NCBI RefSeq assembly: GCF_030580855.1
Contig: NZ_JAUQOP010000028.1
Span: 19,165-83,164, forward strand
Length of the DNA: 64,000 bases
Direction: 5' to 3'
DNA from: Pseudomonas citrullilanati
GTDB taxonomy: Bacteria; Pseudomonadota; Gammaproteobacteria; Pseudomonadales; Pseudomonadaceae
Below the pieces are notes generated by a model. The model had not been told where the DNA came from. It saw nothing but the letters and a program-made list of their open reading frames with translations, and searched no databases. Both the position numbers and the translations under genes were made by a program. Shown here in pieces: positions 17,469 through 25,936 of the stretch (the stretch's first letter is position 1; each line of letters begins with the position of its first letter).

Positions 17469-18497
17469 ATGCGCTCATCAAAAATTATCCATGTCGTCAG
17501 CTGCCACGCCGAAGGCGAAGTCGGTGACGTGATCGTCGGCGGTGTCGCACCGCCGCCCGGCGCGACAGTGTGGGAGCAATCACGCTGGATCGCCCAGGAC
17601 CAGACCTTGCGCAATTTCGTTCTCAACGAACCCCGGGGCGGCGTGTTCCGTCACGTCAACCTGCTGGTGCCGGCCAAGGACCCGAGGGCGCAGATGGCCT
17701 GGATCATCATGGAACCGGCCGACACCCCGCCGATGTCCGGCTCCAACTCGCTGTGCGTGGCCACCGTGCTGCTGGACAGCGGCATCCTGCCGATGACCGA
17801 GCCCCAGACCCGCCTGGTATTGGAGGCTCCCGGCGGGCTGATCGAAGCCGTGGCCGACTGCCGCGACGGCAAGGTGCAGCGGGTGGAAATCAAGAACGTG
17901 CCCTCCTTCGCCGACCGCCTCGACGCCTGGATCGAGGTCGAGGGGCTAGGCTCGCTGCAGGTGGACACGGCCTATGGCGGCGACAGTTTCGTCATCGTCG
18001 ACGCCCAGCGGCTGGGCTTTGCCATTCGCCCTGATGAGGCTGCCGAACTGGTGGCCGTGGGCTTGAAGATCACCCGGGCCGCCAATGAACAATTGGGCTT
18101 CGTCCATCCGCTGAACCCGGACTGGTCGCACATCTCGTTCTGCCAGGTCGCCGCGCCAGTGGTCATGGAGGACGGCGTGGCCACCGGCGCCAACGCCGTG
18201 GTGATCCAGCCCGGCAAGATCGACCGCTCGCCCACCGGCACCGGCTGCTCGGCGCGCATGGCGGTGTTGCAGGCCAAGGGTTTGATGCAGGTGGGCGAAC
18301 GCTTTATCGGCCGCTCGATCATCGGTTCCGAATTCCATTGCCGCATCGACTCACTGACCGACGTGGCCGGACGCCCGGCGATTTATCCGTGCATCGCCGG
18401 GCGAGCGTGGATCACCGGGACCCATCAACTGCTGCTCGATCCGGCCGACCCGTGGCCGCAAGGCTATCGGCTCTCAGATACCTGGCCTGGCGCATGA
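17469..18497 (+). CDS. Proline racemase-family protein with Ser/Thr in place of both catalytic cysteines
   Basis: 342 residues, ATG after an AAGGA site. The fold family is clear, but the first catalytic position reads MSGSN (Ser90 for Cys) and the second reads SPTGTGCSA (Thr256 for Cys, with Cys260 four residues later). Epimerases and racemases use Cys/Cys; trans-3-hydroxyproline dehydratases of this family use Cys/Thr; some members use Ser/Cys. A Ser/Thr pair argues against racemisation and leaves a dehydratase or another lyase-type reaction, or no catalysis. Neighbours (aconitase X, hydroxyproline deaminase) suggest a hydroxyproline isomer as substrate. Confidence 0.8.
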   Translation: MRSSKIIHVVSCHAEGEVGDVIVGGVAPPPGATVWEQSRWIAQDQTLRNFVLNEPRGGVFRHVNLLVPAKDPRAQMAWIIMEPADTPPMSGSNSLCVATVLLDSGILPMTEPQTRLVLEAPGGLIEAVADCRDGKVQRVEIKNVPSFADRLDAWIEVEGLGSLQVDTAYGGDSFVIVDAQRLGFAIRPDEAAELVAVGLKITRAANEQLGFVHPLNPDWSHISFCQVAAPVVMEDGVATGANAVVIQPGKIDRSPTGTGCSARMAVLQAKGLMQVGERFIGRSIIGSEFHCRIDSLTDVAGRPAIYPCIAGRAWITGTHQLLLDPADPWPQGYRLSDTWPGA

Positions 18498-18520
18498 TCT
18501 TGAATGTCGTACATAGCCCT

Positions 18521-18640
18521 TGTGGCGAGGGGATTTATCCCCGCTGGGCTGCGAAGCAGCCCCCTGGATCCCACTGACACACCGAGTTGCCTGTATCGGG
18601 GCCGCTTCGCGCCCCAACGGGGATAAATCCCCTCGCCACA
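18521..18640. repeat. Long palindromic repeat (GTGGCGAGGGGATT family), copy 1
   Basis: 120 bp bounded by TGTGGCGAGGGGATTTATCC on the left and its inverse on the right; each arm holds a sub-hairpin (GGGCTGCGAAGCAGCCC on the left). It fills the spacer between the racemase-like gene and lhpC. Confidence 0.88.
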
Positions 18641-18659
18641 AACCCAAAGGAGACAACCC

Positions 18660-19577
18660 ATGAGCAAACGCATCAACTGGAGCGGCGTCTTCCCTGCCGT
18701 CACCACTCAATTCAACGATGATTTTTCCATCAACCTGGAGAAAACCCACCAAGTGATCTCCAACGTGATCCGCGACGGCGTGTCGGGTCTGGTGGTCTGC
18801 GGGTCGGTGGGGGAAAACACGTCGTTGAGCGCCGAAGAAAAAATCGCCGTGACCGAAGTGGCGGTGGACGCCTCCCGTGGCCGGGTGCCGGTGATCTGCG
18901 GCGTCGCCGAGTTCACCAGCGTGCAGGCGGCCAAGGTCGCCAACGCGGTGCGCAAGGTGGGCGTCGATGGCGTGATGCTGATGCCGGCGCTGGTCTATGG
19001 CTCCAAGCCGTTCGAAACCGCCGAGCATTTCCGTTACGTGGCGCGGCAGGCCGATGTGCCGTTGATGGTCTACAACAACCCGCCGATCTACAAGAACGAC
19101 GTGACGCCGGACATCCTGATTTCCCTGGCCGATTGCGACAACGTGGTGTGCTTCAAGGACTCCTCCGGCGACACCCGGCGCTTCATCGACGTGCGCAACG
19201 AAGTGGGCGACCGCTTCGTGCTGTTCGCCGGCCTCGACGACGTCGTGCTGGAAAGCCTGGCGGTGGGTGCCGAAGGCTGGGTCTCGGGGATGTCCAACGT
19301 GTTTCCGCAGGAAGGCGAGACCATTTTCCGCCTGGCCCGTGCCGGGCGCTTCGCCGAGGCGATGCCGATCTACGAATGGCTGATGCCGATCCTGCACCTG
19401 GACGCCCGCGCCGACCTGGTGCAGTGCATCAAGCTCTGCGAAGCCATCGCCGGCCGCGGCAGCGCCCTCACCCGTCCACCGCGCCTGGCCCTGCCCGAAG
19501 AAGATCGACGGTACGTGGAGCAGATCATGGCCAAGGCCCTGGCCAATCGGCCGGTGCTGCCGGATGTGGGGCTGTAA
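18660..19577 (+). CDS. lhpC: Pyrroline-4-hydroxy-2-carboxylate deaminase (DapA/NAL superfamily)
   Basis: 305 residues, ATG after AAAGGAG. Dihydrodipicolinate synthase-type barrel: GSVGENTSLS at 48-57, Tyr138 in YNNPP, and the Schiff-base Lys166 in CFKDSSGD. In hydroxyproline clusters this family member removes ammonia and water from pyrroline-4-hydroxy-2-carboxylate, made by D-hydroxyproline dehydrogenase, to give alpha-ketoglutarate semialdehyde. The dehydrogenase that finishes the route is not seen here. Assignment rests on family plus context; other aldolase-type reactions are possible in principle. Confidence 0.85.
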   Translation: MSKRINWSGVFPAVTTQFNDDFSINLEKTHQVISNVIRDGVSGLVVCGSVGENTSLSAEEKIAVTEVAVDASRGRVPVICGVAEFTSVQAAKVANAVRKVGVDGVMLMPALVYGSKPFETAEHFRYVARQADVPLMVYNNPPIYKNDVTPDILISLADCDNVVCFKDSSGDTRRFIDVRNEVGDRFVLFAGLDDVVLESLAVGAEGWVSGMSNVFPQEGETIFRLARAGRFAEAMPIYEWLMPILHLDARADLVQCIKLCEAIAGRGSALTRPPRLALPEEDRRYVEQIMAKALANRPVLPDVGL

Positions 19578-19594
19578 GGCACCCCGTGGACGGC

Positions 19595-20147
19595 CTGTGG
19601 GAGCGAGCCTGCTCGCGAAAGCGGCCGGCCTGAAAAGGCGATGCTGGCTGTGCCGCCGCCTTCGCGGGCAAGCCCGCTCCCACAAGGGAAATGGGTGGCC
19701 AACGCAATTCCCAGAGTCACCCCCGCCCCCCCTGTGGGAGCGAGCTTGCTCGCGATAGCGGCCGGCCTGAAAAGGCTATGCTGGCTGTGCCGCCGCCTTC
19801 GCGAGCAAGCTCGCTCCCACAAGGGAAATGGGTGGCCGACACAATTCCCAAAGCCACCCCGGACCCCCTGTGGGAGCGAGCTTGCTCGCGATAGCGGCCG
19901 GCCTGAAAAGGCTATGCTGGCTGTGCCGCCGCCTTCGCGAGCAAGCCCGCTCCCACAAGGGAAATGGGTGGCCGACACAATTCCCAAAGCCACCCCGGAC
20001 CCCCTGTGGGAGCGAGCTTGCTCGCGATAGCGGCCGACCAGCCACCATCACCAACACTGACCCACCGCTTTCGCGGGCAGGCCCGCTTCCACAAGAGAAA
20101 TGGGTGGCCGACACAACTCCCAAAGCCACCCCGGCCCCCCTGTGGCA
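19595..20147. repeat. Tandem REP-doublet array, 136-137-bp unit, four units
   Basis: GTGGGAGCGAGC falls at 19597, 19734, 19870 and 20006, with a decayed start (GTGGCAGG) at 20142. The spacers differ from the 135-bp arrays: AGCGGCCGGCCTGAAAAGGC between the REPs and GGGAAATGGGTGGCCGACAC between units. It occupies the whole 592-bp gap between lhpC and the aco operon terminator; no gene is present. Confidence 0.93.
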
Positions 20148-20169
20148 GGTCGGCTACTAAGCCCCGGAC

Positions 20170-20201
20170 AAAAAAAAGCGATGACCGTCACCGGCCATCG
20201 C
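20170..20201 (-). terminator. Rho-independent terminator of the aco operon
   Basis: On the minus strand GCGATGGCCG-GTGA-CGGTCATCGC (10-bp stem with one G-T pair) is followed by eight Ts. It lies 25 bp past the butanediol dehydrogenase stop. Confidence 0.88.
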
Positions 20202-20225
20202 CAAAATCGCCTACCTCAGGCGTGC

Positions 20226-21320
20226 TCAGATCCGTGCGGGTGACACGATGATTTTCACGTTGTGTTCCTTGTTGTTGACCAGCTCCTCGAACCCCTGGCC
20301 GACGATCTGCTCCAGTTGGATGCGCCCGGTCACCAGCGGCGAGATGTCCAGCCGGCCATCGGCGATGAAGGCGATCACGTCGGCGAATTCGCCGTTGTAG
20401 GCCAGCGCACCCAGCACTTGCTTCTCGGTGGCGACCAGTTCGAAGAAGTTGAACTGGCTCGGTTCCTCGAAAATCCCCACCAGCACACACTTGCCGGCCT
20501 TGCGGATCAGGTCGATGGCCAGTTTGGCGGTGTGCTTGTTGCCGATGCATTCAAAGCTCACATCCGCCCCCAGGCCACCGGTGAGACGGCGCACCTCGGC
20601 CAGGGCATCGCAGTCGTTCGGATCGATCACATGGCTGGCGCCGACTTCCAGGGCCTTGGCCTTGCGCGCGCCGGACATTTCCAGGGCAATCACCTGCGCC
20701 GCGCCGGCCGCCTTGGCGCACATGATGGTGCACAGGCCGATGGTGCCGGCACCCACCACCACGACGTTCTGGCCCAACAGGCTGCCGGCTTTCTTCACCG
20801 CATGCATGCCCACCGCCAACGGCTCGATCAACGCTCCGGCCTCGGCGGGGAAATTGGCCGGCAACTTGTAGAGCAGGTTGGCCGGCACGTTGACCAACTC
20901 GGCAAACGCGCCATTGTTCATCAACCCGGTGAAGGCCAGGTTTTCGCAGATGTTGTACAGCCCGTGGGTGCAGTAATAGCAGGTGCCGCAGTGCTGGCAG
21001 GCATCCGCCGCCACCGGTTCGCCGACGCTGAAGCCTTCCACCCCGGCCCCCAGCTCGACGATTTCGCCGCAGAACTCATGGCCGAGGATGCACTGGCCCT
21101 TGATCCCGGTCAGCGGGTGCGGCGCGTCCACCGGGATGAACACCGGCCCGGCCACGTACTCATGCAGGTCGGAACCGCAGATGCCACACCAGTGCACTCG
21201 GATCTGCACCCAACCGGCGGGCGGCGCCACGGGCAGTGGCACGTCTTCGACGCGAATGTCGTTGCGGCCATGCCAGACGGCGGCGCGCATGCTGCGGGTA
21301 GGCGTGATTGAAACGTTCAT
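20226..21320 (-). CDS. 2,3-butanediol dehydrogenase, zinc-dependent MDR family
   Basis: 364 residues, ATG after GGAGG. Catalytic zinc ligands Cys45 and His81-Glu82; structural zinc cysteines 111, 114, 117 and 125 in the classical spacing; NAD-binding motif VVGAGTIG. As last gene of the acoXABC operon it should oxidise 2,3-butanediol to acetoin, the substrate of the acetoin dehydrogenase encoded just upstream. A second in-frame ATG (Met11, before RAAVWHG) is the conserved family start, but the ribosome site favours the first. Confidence 0.88.
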   Translation of the reverse strand: MNVSITPTRSMRAAVWHGRNDIRVEDVPLPVAPPAGWVQIRVHWCGICGSDLHEYVAGPVFIPVDAPHPLTGIKGQCILGHEFCGEIVELGAGVEGFSVGEPVAADACQHCGTCYYCTHGLYNICENLAFTGLMNNGAFAELVNVPANLLYKLPANFPAEAGALIEPLAVGMHAVKKAGSLLGQNVVVVGAGTIGLCTIMCAKAAGAAQVIALEMSGARKAKALEVGASHVIDPNDCDALAEVRRLTGGLGADVSFECIGNKHTAKLAIDLIRKAGKCVLVGIFEEPSQFNFFELVATEKQVLGALAYNGEFADVIAFIADGRLDISPLVTGRIQLEQIVGQGFEELVNNKEHNVKIIVSPARI

Positions 21321-21374
21321 CGTGTTGCCTCCAGAATTGAGTGGGGCCGCGATCCAGCTCGCCGCCCGCGTTGG

Positions 21375-22487
21375 TCAGTGCTGTTGGATGAACTCGAGGA
21401 TCAGCCGGTTGACCTGCTCGGCCGCCTCCATCTGCACCATGTGGCCCTGGCCGGCCAGCACTTCGACCCGCGCCGCCAGCCCGTCGCCATGGGCGGCGGG
21501 GATGATCGCGTCGTCGCTGCCCCAGATCACCAGCGCCGGAACGTGACCGGCCTGTACCACTTCCCGCAGGTCGGTCTGCTGCCGGCCGTTGGCGAACAGC
21601 GTCGCCGCCAGTTGCCCGAGGGCCGCATCCACCCCCTCCAGGCGCTTGTACTTGAGCATGTCGTCGAGCATCTGCCGGTTGACCAGCTCGGCATTGGAAA
21701 ACAGCTGCACGAGTTGCGGCTTCAGGGCGTTGCGGTTGGCGGCCTCGACGAAGCCCTGCAGGTACCCGCCGTTGATCTCCGGCCCCAGGCCGGCGCTGCC
21801 GATCAAGGTCAGGGAGCGCACCCGTTGGGGCTCGAGGCGAGCGGTGTTGAGCGACACCGCGCCACCCATGGAATGGCCCACCAGGTGCGCGACGCTGATA
21901 TCCAGGTGGTCGAGCAAGGCCAGCACCACGCCGCTCAGTTCGTCCAGGTCGCCCCGTTGCAGGGTCTTGGTGGATTCGCCATGGCCCGGCAGGTCCAGGG
22001 CAATGACACGCCGCCCCGCCGCCAGGGCCTCGTGGTTGAACAGCCAGTTGTTCAGGTCACCGCCGAAGCCGTGCACCAGCAGTAACGGGGTCCCGCCTTC
22101 GCCGCGTTCGAAGTAACGGATCACCCGCCCGTCCAACTCGACTTTCTGCGGCTTCGGCCCGGTGTCTTCGGCGGCGGCATCGCCCGGCACGAAACTGGAT
22201 TGGAATTGTTCGATGACTGCATCGATCTCGGCGTCGCTGGCCTCGCCGTCCACCACGATGCCGAGCAAGGCACCGACCGCCAGGGTTTCATCCTGGCGGG
22301 CGACCTGCCGGCGCAGGATGCCGGAAAACGGGGCTTCGACGCTGCTGGAGATCTTGTCGGTCTCCACGTCCAACACTTCCTCGCCCTTGGCGATGGCCTG
22401 GCCCTCCTCCTTGAGCCAGGCATCGACCCGGCCTTCGGTCATCGACAGGCCCCATTTGGGCATGGTCAGGGTATGAATCTGGCTCAT
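21375..22487 (-). CDS. acoC: Acetoin dehydrogenase E2: lipoyl domain fused to alpha/beta hydrolase
   Basis: 370 residues from ATG 22487, whose A is shared with the acoB stop (TGATG). Residues 1-80 are a lipoyl domain (DVETDKISS, lipoyl Lys45). Residues about 115-370 are an alpha/beta hydrolase with GHSMGG (Ser206) and a late GHMVQME histidine, instead of the usual E2 acyltransferase domain; this architecture is known for AcoC. It carries the acetyl group from E1 to CoA. No E3 gene is in the window, so a housekeeping lipoamide dehydrogenase is presumably shared. Confidence 0.92.
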   Translation of the reverse strand: MSQIHTLTMPKWGLSMTEGRVDAWLKEEGQAIAKGEEVLDVETDKISSSVEAPFSGILRRQVARQDETLAVGALLGIVVDGEASDAEIDAVIEQFQSSFVPGDAAAEDTGPKPQKVELDGRVIRYFERGEGGTPLLLVHGFGGDLNNWLFNHEALAAGRRVIALDLPGHGESTKTLQRGDLDELSGVVLALLDHLDISVAHLVGHSMGGAVSLNTARLEPQRVRSLTLIGSAGLGPEINGGYLQGFVEAANRNALKPQLVQLFSNAELVNRQMLDDMLKYKRLEGVDAALGQLAATLFANGRQQTDLREVVQAGHVPALVIWGSDDAIIPAAHGDGLAARVEVLAGQGHMVQMEAAEQVNRLILEFIQQH

Positions 22488-23503
22488 CAGCGCTTGCTCC
22501 ACTCGATCACGTTGAGCACGGCTTGTTCGATCTTGGCCGCGTCAGGGATGTACAGGTCTTCCAGGGAATCGGAGAACGGCACCGGCGTGTGCGGCGCGGT
22601 GACCATTTCTATCGGTGCCTTCAGGGCACCGAAGGCTTTCTGGGCCACCAGCGCCGAGATGTCCGTGGCCATGGAGCAGCGCGGGTTGGCCTCGTCGATC
22701 ACCACCAGGCGGCCGGTCTTCTCGACGCTTTCCAGGATGCTGTCTTCGTCCATCGGGCTGGTGGTGCGCAGGTCGAGGACTTCGCAGTCGATGCCGCGCC
22801 CGGCCAGGCTGCGCGCGGCGTCGATGGCGGTGTTGACCATGCGCCCGTAGGACACCAGGGTCACGTCCTTGCCATCGCGCAGGAAGTTCGCCTCGCCGAA
22901 CGGAATGGTGTAGAGCTCTTCGGGAACCTCGCCCTGCAGGCTGTACAGCAACTTGTGCTCGCAGAAGATCACCGGGTCGTTGTCGCGGATCGCCTGGATC
23001 AGCAAGCCCTTGGCGTCATAGGGCGAGGATGGGCACACCACCTTGAGCCCCGGGATGTGGGTCCACAGGGAAGTGAGCATCTGCGAATGCTGGGCGGCGG
23101 CACGCAGGCCGGCGCCGACCATGGTGCGGATCACCAGGGGCGTGGAAGCCTTGCCGCCGAACATGTAGCGAAACTTCGCCGCCTGGTTGAGGATCTGGTC
23201 CAGGCAGCAGCCGGCGAAGTCGACGAACATCAATTCGCAGACCGGGCGTACGCCGCAGGTCGCCGCGCCGACTGCCGCGCCGACGTAGCCGATTTCCGAC
23301 AACGGGGTGTCGAGCACCCGGCCGGGAAACTGGTCGTAGAGGCCCTTGGTCACGCCGAGCACACCGCCCCAGGCGTCGTTCTCACCGGGCGCGCCGGCAC
23401 CACCGGCGACGTCCTCGCCCATGATGAAGACGCTGGCGTCGCGGCGCATTTCCTGGGCCAGGGCTTCGTTGATTGCCTGCTGATAGCTGATTTTTCTCGC
23501 CAT
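22487..23503 (-). CDS. acoB: Acetoin dehydrogenase E1 beta subunit
   Basis: 338 residues of the transketolase central plus C-terminal type (MGEDVAGGAGAPGENDAWGG near the N-terminus, then DTPLSEIGYVGAAVGAA). It pairs with AcoA to cleave acetoin with thiamine diphosphate, releasing acetaldehyde and passing an acetyl group to the lipoyl arm. It follows acoA by 35 bp and is coupled to acoC. Confidence 0.94.
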   Translation of the reverse strand: MARKISYQQAINEALAQEMRRDASVFIMGEDVAGGAGAPGENDAWGGVLGVTKGLYDQFPGRVLDTPLSEIGYVGAAVGAATCGVRPVCELMFVDFAGCCLDQILNQAAKFRYMFGGKASTPLVIRTMVGAGLRAAAQHSQMLTSLWTHIPGLKVVCPSSPYDAKGLLIQAIRDNDPVIFCEHKLLYSLQGEVPEELYTIPFGEANFLRDGKDVTLVSYGRMVNTAIDAARSLAGRGIDCEVLDLRTTSPMDEDSILESVEKTGRLVVIDEANPRCSMATDISALVAQKAFGALKAPIEMVTAPHTPVPFSDSLEDLYIPDAAKIEQAVLNVIEWSKR

Positions 23504-23538
23504 GATGGAATTCTCTGTTCTTGTTTTATAAGGGGCGT

Positions 23539-24516
23539 TCAGGGATAGGAGACGTAGACGTCGGTCAGCAGGTCGGCCGCGGTGGGCTTGGGATCGGACT
23601 TGGCCTTGTACACCGCGTTCTCGATCAGCAGGTCCACCTCCTTGTCGATCAGGTCCAATTGCTCGACCGTCAGCAACCCGGCCCGGGTGGTGCGTTCGCG
23701 GAACTGCATCAGGCAGTCCTGGTGCTCGCGGAAATGCTTGACCTCGTCAGGCGCCCGGTAGGTCTGGGCATCGCCCTCGAAGTGGCCGTAGTAACGCGTC
23801 AGCTTGACCTCGATCAGCGAAGGCCCTTCGCCGGCGCGGGCACGCTCGACGGCGGCACCGGCGGCTTCATGGACGGCGAAGAAATCAAAGCCGTCCACGG
23901 TGACCCCGGGCATGCCGAAGCCGGCGGCGCGGTCGGCGATGTGGTCGCAGGCCACCGACCAGTTGGAGGCGGTCGCTTCGGCGTAGCCGTTGTTCTCGGC
24001 GATGAACAGGCACGGCAGGTTCCACACCGAGGCCATGTTCATGGCTTCGAATACCGCGCCTTCGTTGGAGCCGCCATCGCCGAAGAACACCACGGCGACG
24101 CTGTCGGTGCCCTTGAGCCGGGCCGCCAGTGCAGCGCCCACCACCAGCGGCGCACCGGCCCCGACGATGCCGTTGGCGCCGAGCATGCCCTTCTCGATAT
24201 CGGCGATGTGCATCGAGCCGCCCTTGCCCTGGCAGACGCCGGTTTTCTTGCCGTAGATCTCGGCCATCATCCCGTAGACGTCCACGCCCTTGGCGATGCA
24301 ATGGCCGTGGCCACGGTGGTTGGAGGCGATGCAATCGTCATCGCCCAAATGCGCCATGACCCCGGCGGCCGACGCCTCTTCGCCAGCGTACAGGTGGACG
24401 AAACCGGGGATCTCGCCGGTGGCGAACTCCACGTGCAGGCGCTCTTCGAAAGCACGGATGGTGCGCATCACCTGGTAGGCGTGCAGCAGTTGATCGTGGG
24501 TGAGCGGTGTCGACAT
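23539..24516 (-). CDS. acoA: Acetoin dehydrogenase E1 alpha subunit
   Basis: 325 residues from ATG 24516, preceded by AGGAG; the frame stays open far upstream but that part overlaps acoX and has no family similarity. The thiamine diphosphate site is GDGGSNEGA at 146-154 with ENNGYA at 174-179. It starts two bases after the acoX stop. With AcoB it forms the E1 component of the acetoin dehydrogenase complex. Confidence 0.94.
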   Translation of the reverse strand: MSTPLTHDQLLHAYQVMRTIRAFEERLHVEFATGEIPGFVHLYAGEEASAAGVMAHLGDDDCIASNHRGHGHCIAKGVDVYGMMAEIYGKKTGVCQGKGGSMHIADIEKGMLGANGIVGAGAPLVVGAALAARLKGTDSVAVVFFGDGGSNEGAVFEAMNMASVWNLPCLFIAENNGYAEATASNWSVACDHIADRAAGFGMPGVTVDGFDFFAVHEAAGAAVERARAGEGPSLIEVKLTRYYGHFEGDAQTYRAPDEVKHFREHQDCLMQFRERTTRAGLLTVEQLDLIDKEVDLLIENAVYKAKSDPKPTAADLLTDVYVSYP

Positions 24517-24518
24517 TT

Positions 24519-25592
24519 TTATTCTCCTGGGGTGTCTTCTTGAAGATTCAGAGGGTGTTGCGGGTGTTCGCGGCCGATGCCCAGCAGGCGCTGCCGCGCG
24601 GCGTAGGCCAGCACCGCGTTGACGTCGATGCTCAACGGGCCACCGGCGTCGAGGGTGACCGTGGGTCGGTCGCGGGGGTTGAATTCGATTTCTCGTTCGC
24701 CATCCAGGGCCAGGGTGCCGCTGGACAGCGACAGCGGATGGGCGACGCCGGGCTCCAGGCGTCCGGCCGCCAGCACGCCGCAGCCTTGCAGCAGGCCGGG
24801 CGCCAGCGGCACCAGCAGCGCCTCGGGCGATTGCGGGTCCAGGCGCATCCAGGCACCGCTCGGCTCCTGCCGGGTGACCGGGAACCACAGGCCGCACAAT
24901 GCGGACAGCCCGATCGATTGCGGCTCGGCAAACGTCACGAAGACCTCGGCCAGGTCCACCGCCCGGCTGATGGCCCGGGCGCCGACGAATCGCAACGGCG
25001 ACACGGCGACGTCCACCAGGGCGGTTTCCCGCAGGCCACGATGGGGGTCGCACACCAGCAGGCGCTTGTTGCGCCGCAGGCCGATCTGCGCAGGGATCCG
25101 GCCACTGGCGTACAAACCGCCGGCCAGCCCGGCACTGGTGGCTTCGCGCAATTCGGGAAAGGCGTTGTTGGTGCCGGTGGAGAGGGTCAGCAACGGAATG
25201 TCGCCGACCTCGGCGGCCACGGCCTTGTGGGTGCCATCGCCGCCGAGCACGGCGATCAGCGCCACCTCGCGCTCGGCCATCAGCCGCGCCGCCCGGCGGG
25301 TGTCCTCGACGGTCTGGCGCAGGGTCAGGTCGAGAAACTCCAGGGCCGGCCAGTGGCTGCTGCGCGCCTGGCGACTGTGGCTGTTCTTCAGCACGGCGGC
25401 GGCAATGCCGGTCATGTCGGTGGGCATCAGCACCTGCTCGACGCCCGTGGTGCCGAACGCTGCCAGCAGCCGCTGGATCACCGACACCTTGTCGGTGCTG
25501 GAAAACAGCCCGGCGTTGGCGGTCAGGCGCCGCACGTCGCGGCCCGACGCCGGGTTGGCGATGATGCCCACCGTCAAGGGACGGCGACTCAT
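24519..25592 (-). CDS. acoX: AcoX, NAD-kinase-fold protein of acetoin catabolism
   Basis: 357 residues. ANPASGRDVRRL at the N-terminus and GGDGTHK with LSTGTNNAF further on are the nucleotide-binding motifs of the ATP-NAD kinase/diacylglycerol kinase fold. AcoX is the usual first gene of aco operons; its biochemical role is unsettled. It is the gene nearest the sigma-54 promoter. The Shine-Dalgarno is poor (GGTGAC). Confidence 0.88.
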   Translation of the reverse strand: MSRRPLTVGIIANPASGRDVRRLTANAGLFSSTDKVSVIQRLLAAFGTTGVEQVLMPTDMTGIAAAVLKNSHSRQARSSHWPALEFLDLTLRQTVEDTRRAARLMAEREVALIAVLGGDGTHKAVAAEVGDIPLLTLSTGTNNAFPELREATSAGLAGGLYASGRIPAQIGLRRNKRLLVCDPHRGLRETALVDVAVSPLRFVGARAISRAVDLAEVFVTFAEPQSIGLSALCGLWFPVTRQEPSGAWMRLDPQSPEALLVPLAPGLLQGCGVLAAGRLEPGVAHPLSLSSGTLALDGEREIEFNPRDRPTVTLDAGGPLSIDVNAVLAYAARQRLLGIGREHPQHPLNLQEDTPGE

Positions 25593-25695
25593 GGCGTCAC
25601 CGGCAACGCGAGGGACAGACGACTTGGGCAGGAAGACATGGGCACACCTCGTTTTTTATTATTCGAAGCCCGTCGAGCGGGCACCAAGGCCTAGA

Positions 25696-25710
25696 GCAAG
25701 GCCGGTGCCA
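25696..25710 (-). promoter_or_regulatory. Sigma-54 promoter of the acoXABC operon
   Basis: Minus-strand TGGCAC-CGGCC-TTGC is a perfect -24/-12 match with the required spacing. Transcription would begin about 10-12 bp further left, leaving a leader of about 90 nt before acoX. AcoR, encoded divergently, is a sigma-54 activator. Confidence 0.9.
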
Positions 25711-25787
25711 GTTCCTGAAAAACACCGGCAAAGGTCCGTTCCAGAGCCCTCAAAGCGAAATGAACGACTGCTCGGGACACGCTCCGC

Positions 25788-25804
25788 TGAGACGCCACAT
25801 GTCA
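25788..25804. promoter_or_regulatory. Second, imperfect AcoR-type upstream site
   Basis: TGAGACGCCACATGTCA resembles the perfect palindrome at 25830-25848 (TGAGACG half conserved, other half decayed). It lies about 80 bp upstream of the sigma-54 promoter, a normal distance for an enhancer-type site. Confidence 0.45.
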
Positions 25805-25829
25805 GCCTGCACGGGCGCCAGGCGAGACC

Positions 25830-25848
25830 GTGAGACGTGGCGTCTCAC
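25830..25848. promoter_or_regulatory. Probable AcoR upstream activator site
   Basis: GTGAGACG-TGG-CGTCTCAC is a perfect 8-bp-arm palindrome, about 120 bp upstream of the sigma-54 promoter and about 90 bp before acoR. The place between divergent acoR and acoX fits an enhancer-type AcoR site and possible autoregulation. The remainder of 25593-25936 holds no gene. Confidence 0.6.
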
Positions 25849-25936
25849 CCGGCCCCCGGGGCCGGCCAGGCTTGTCGGCGGCCGGTGAACGGCGCTTAAT
25901 GGGCGCACAACGATAAGAAGCTGAATCGGAGGCCCC

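Noticed and set aside
24517..25053. Extended acoA start about 179 codons upstream
   Set aside because: It overlaps acoX, has no family similarity, and a strong AGGAG precedes the ATG at 24516.
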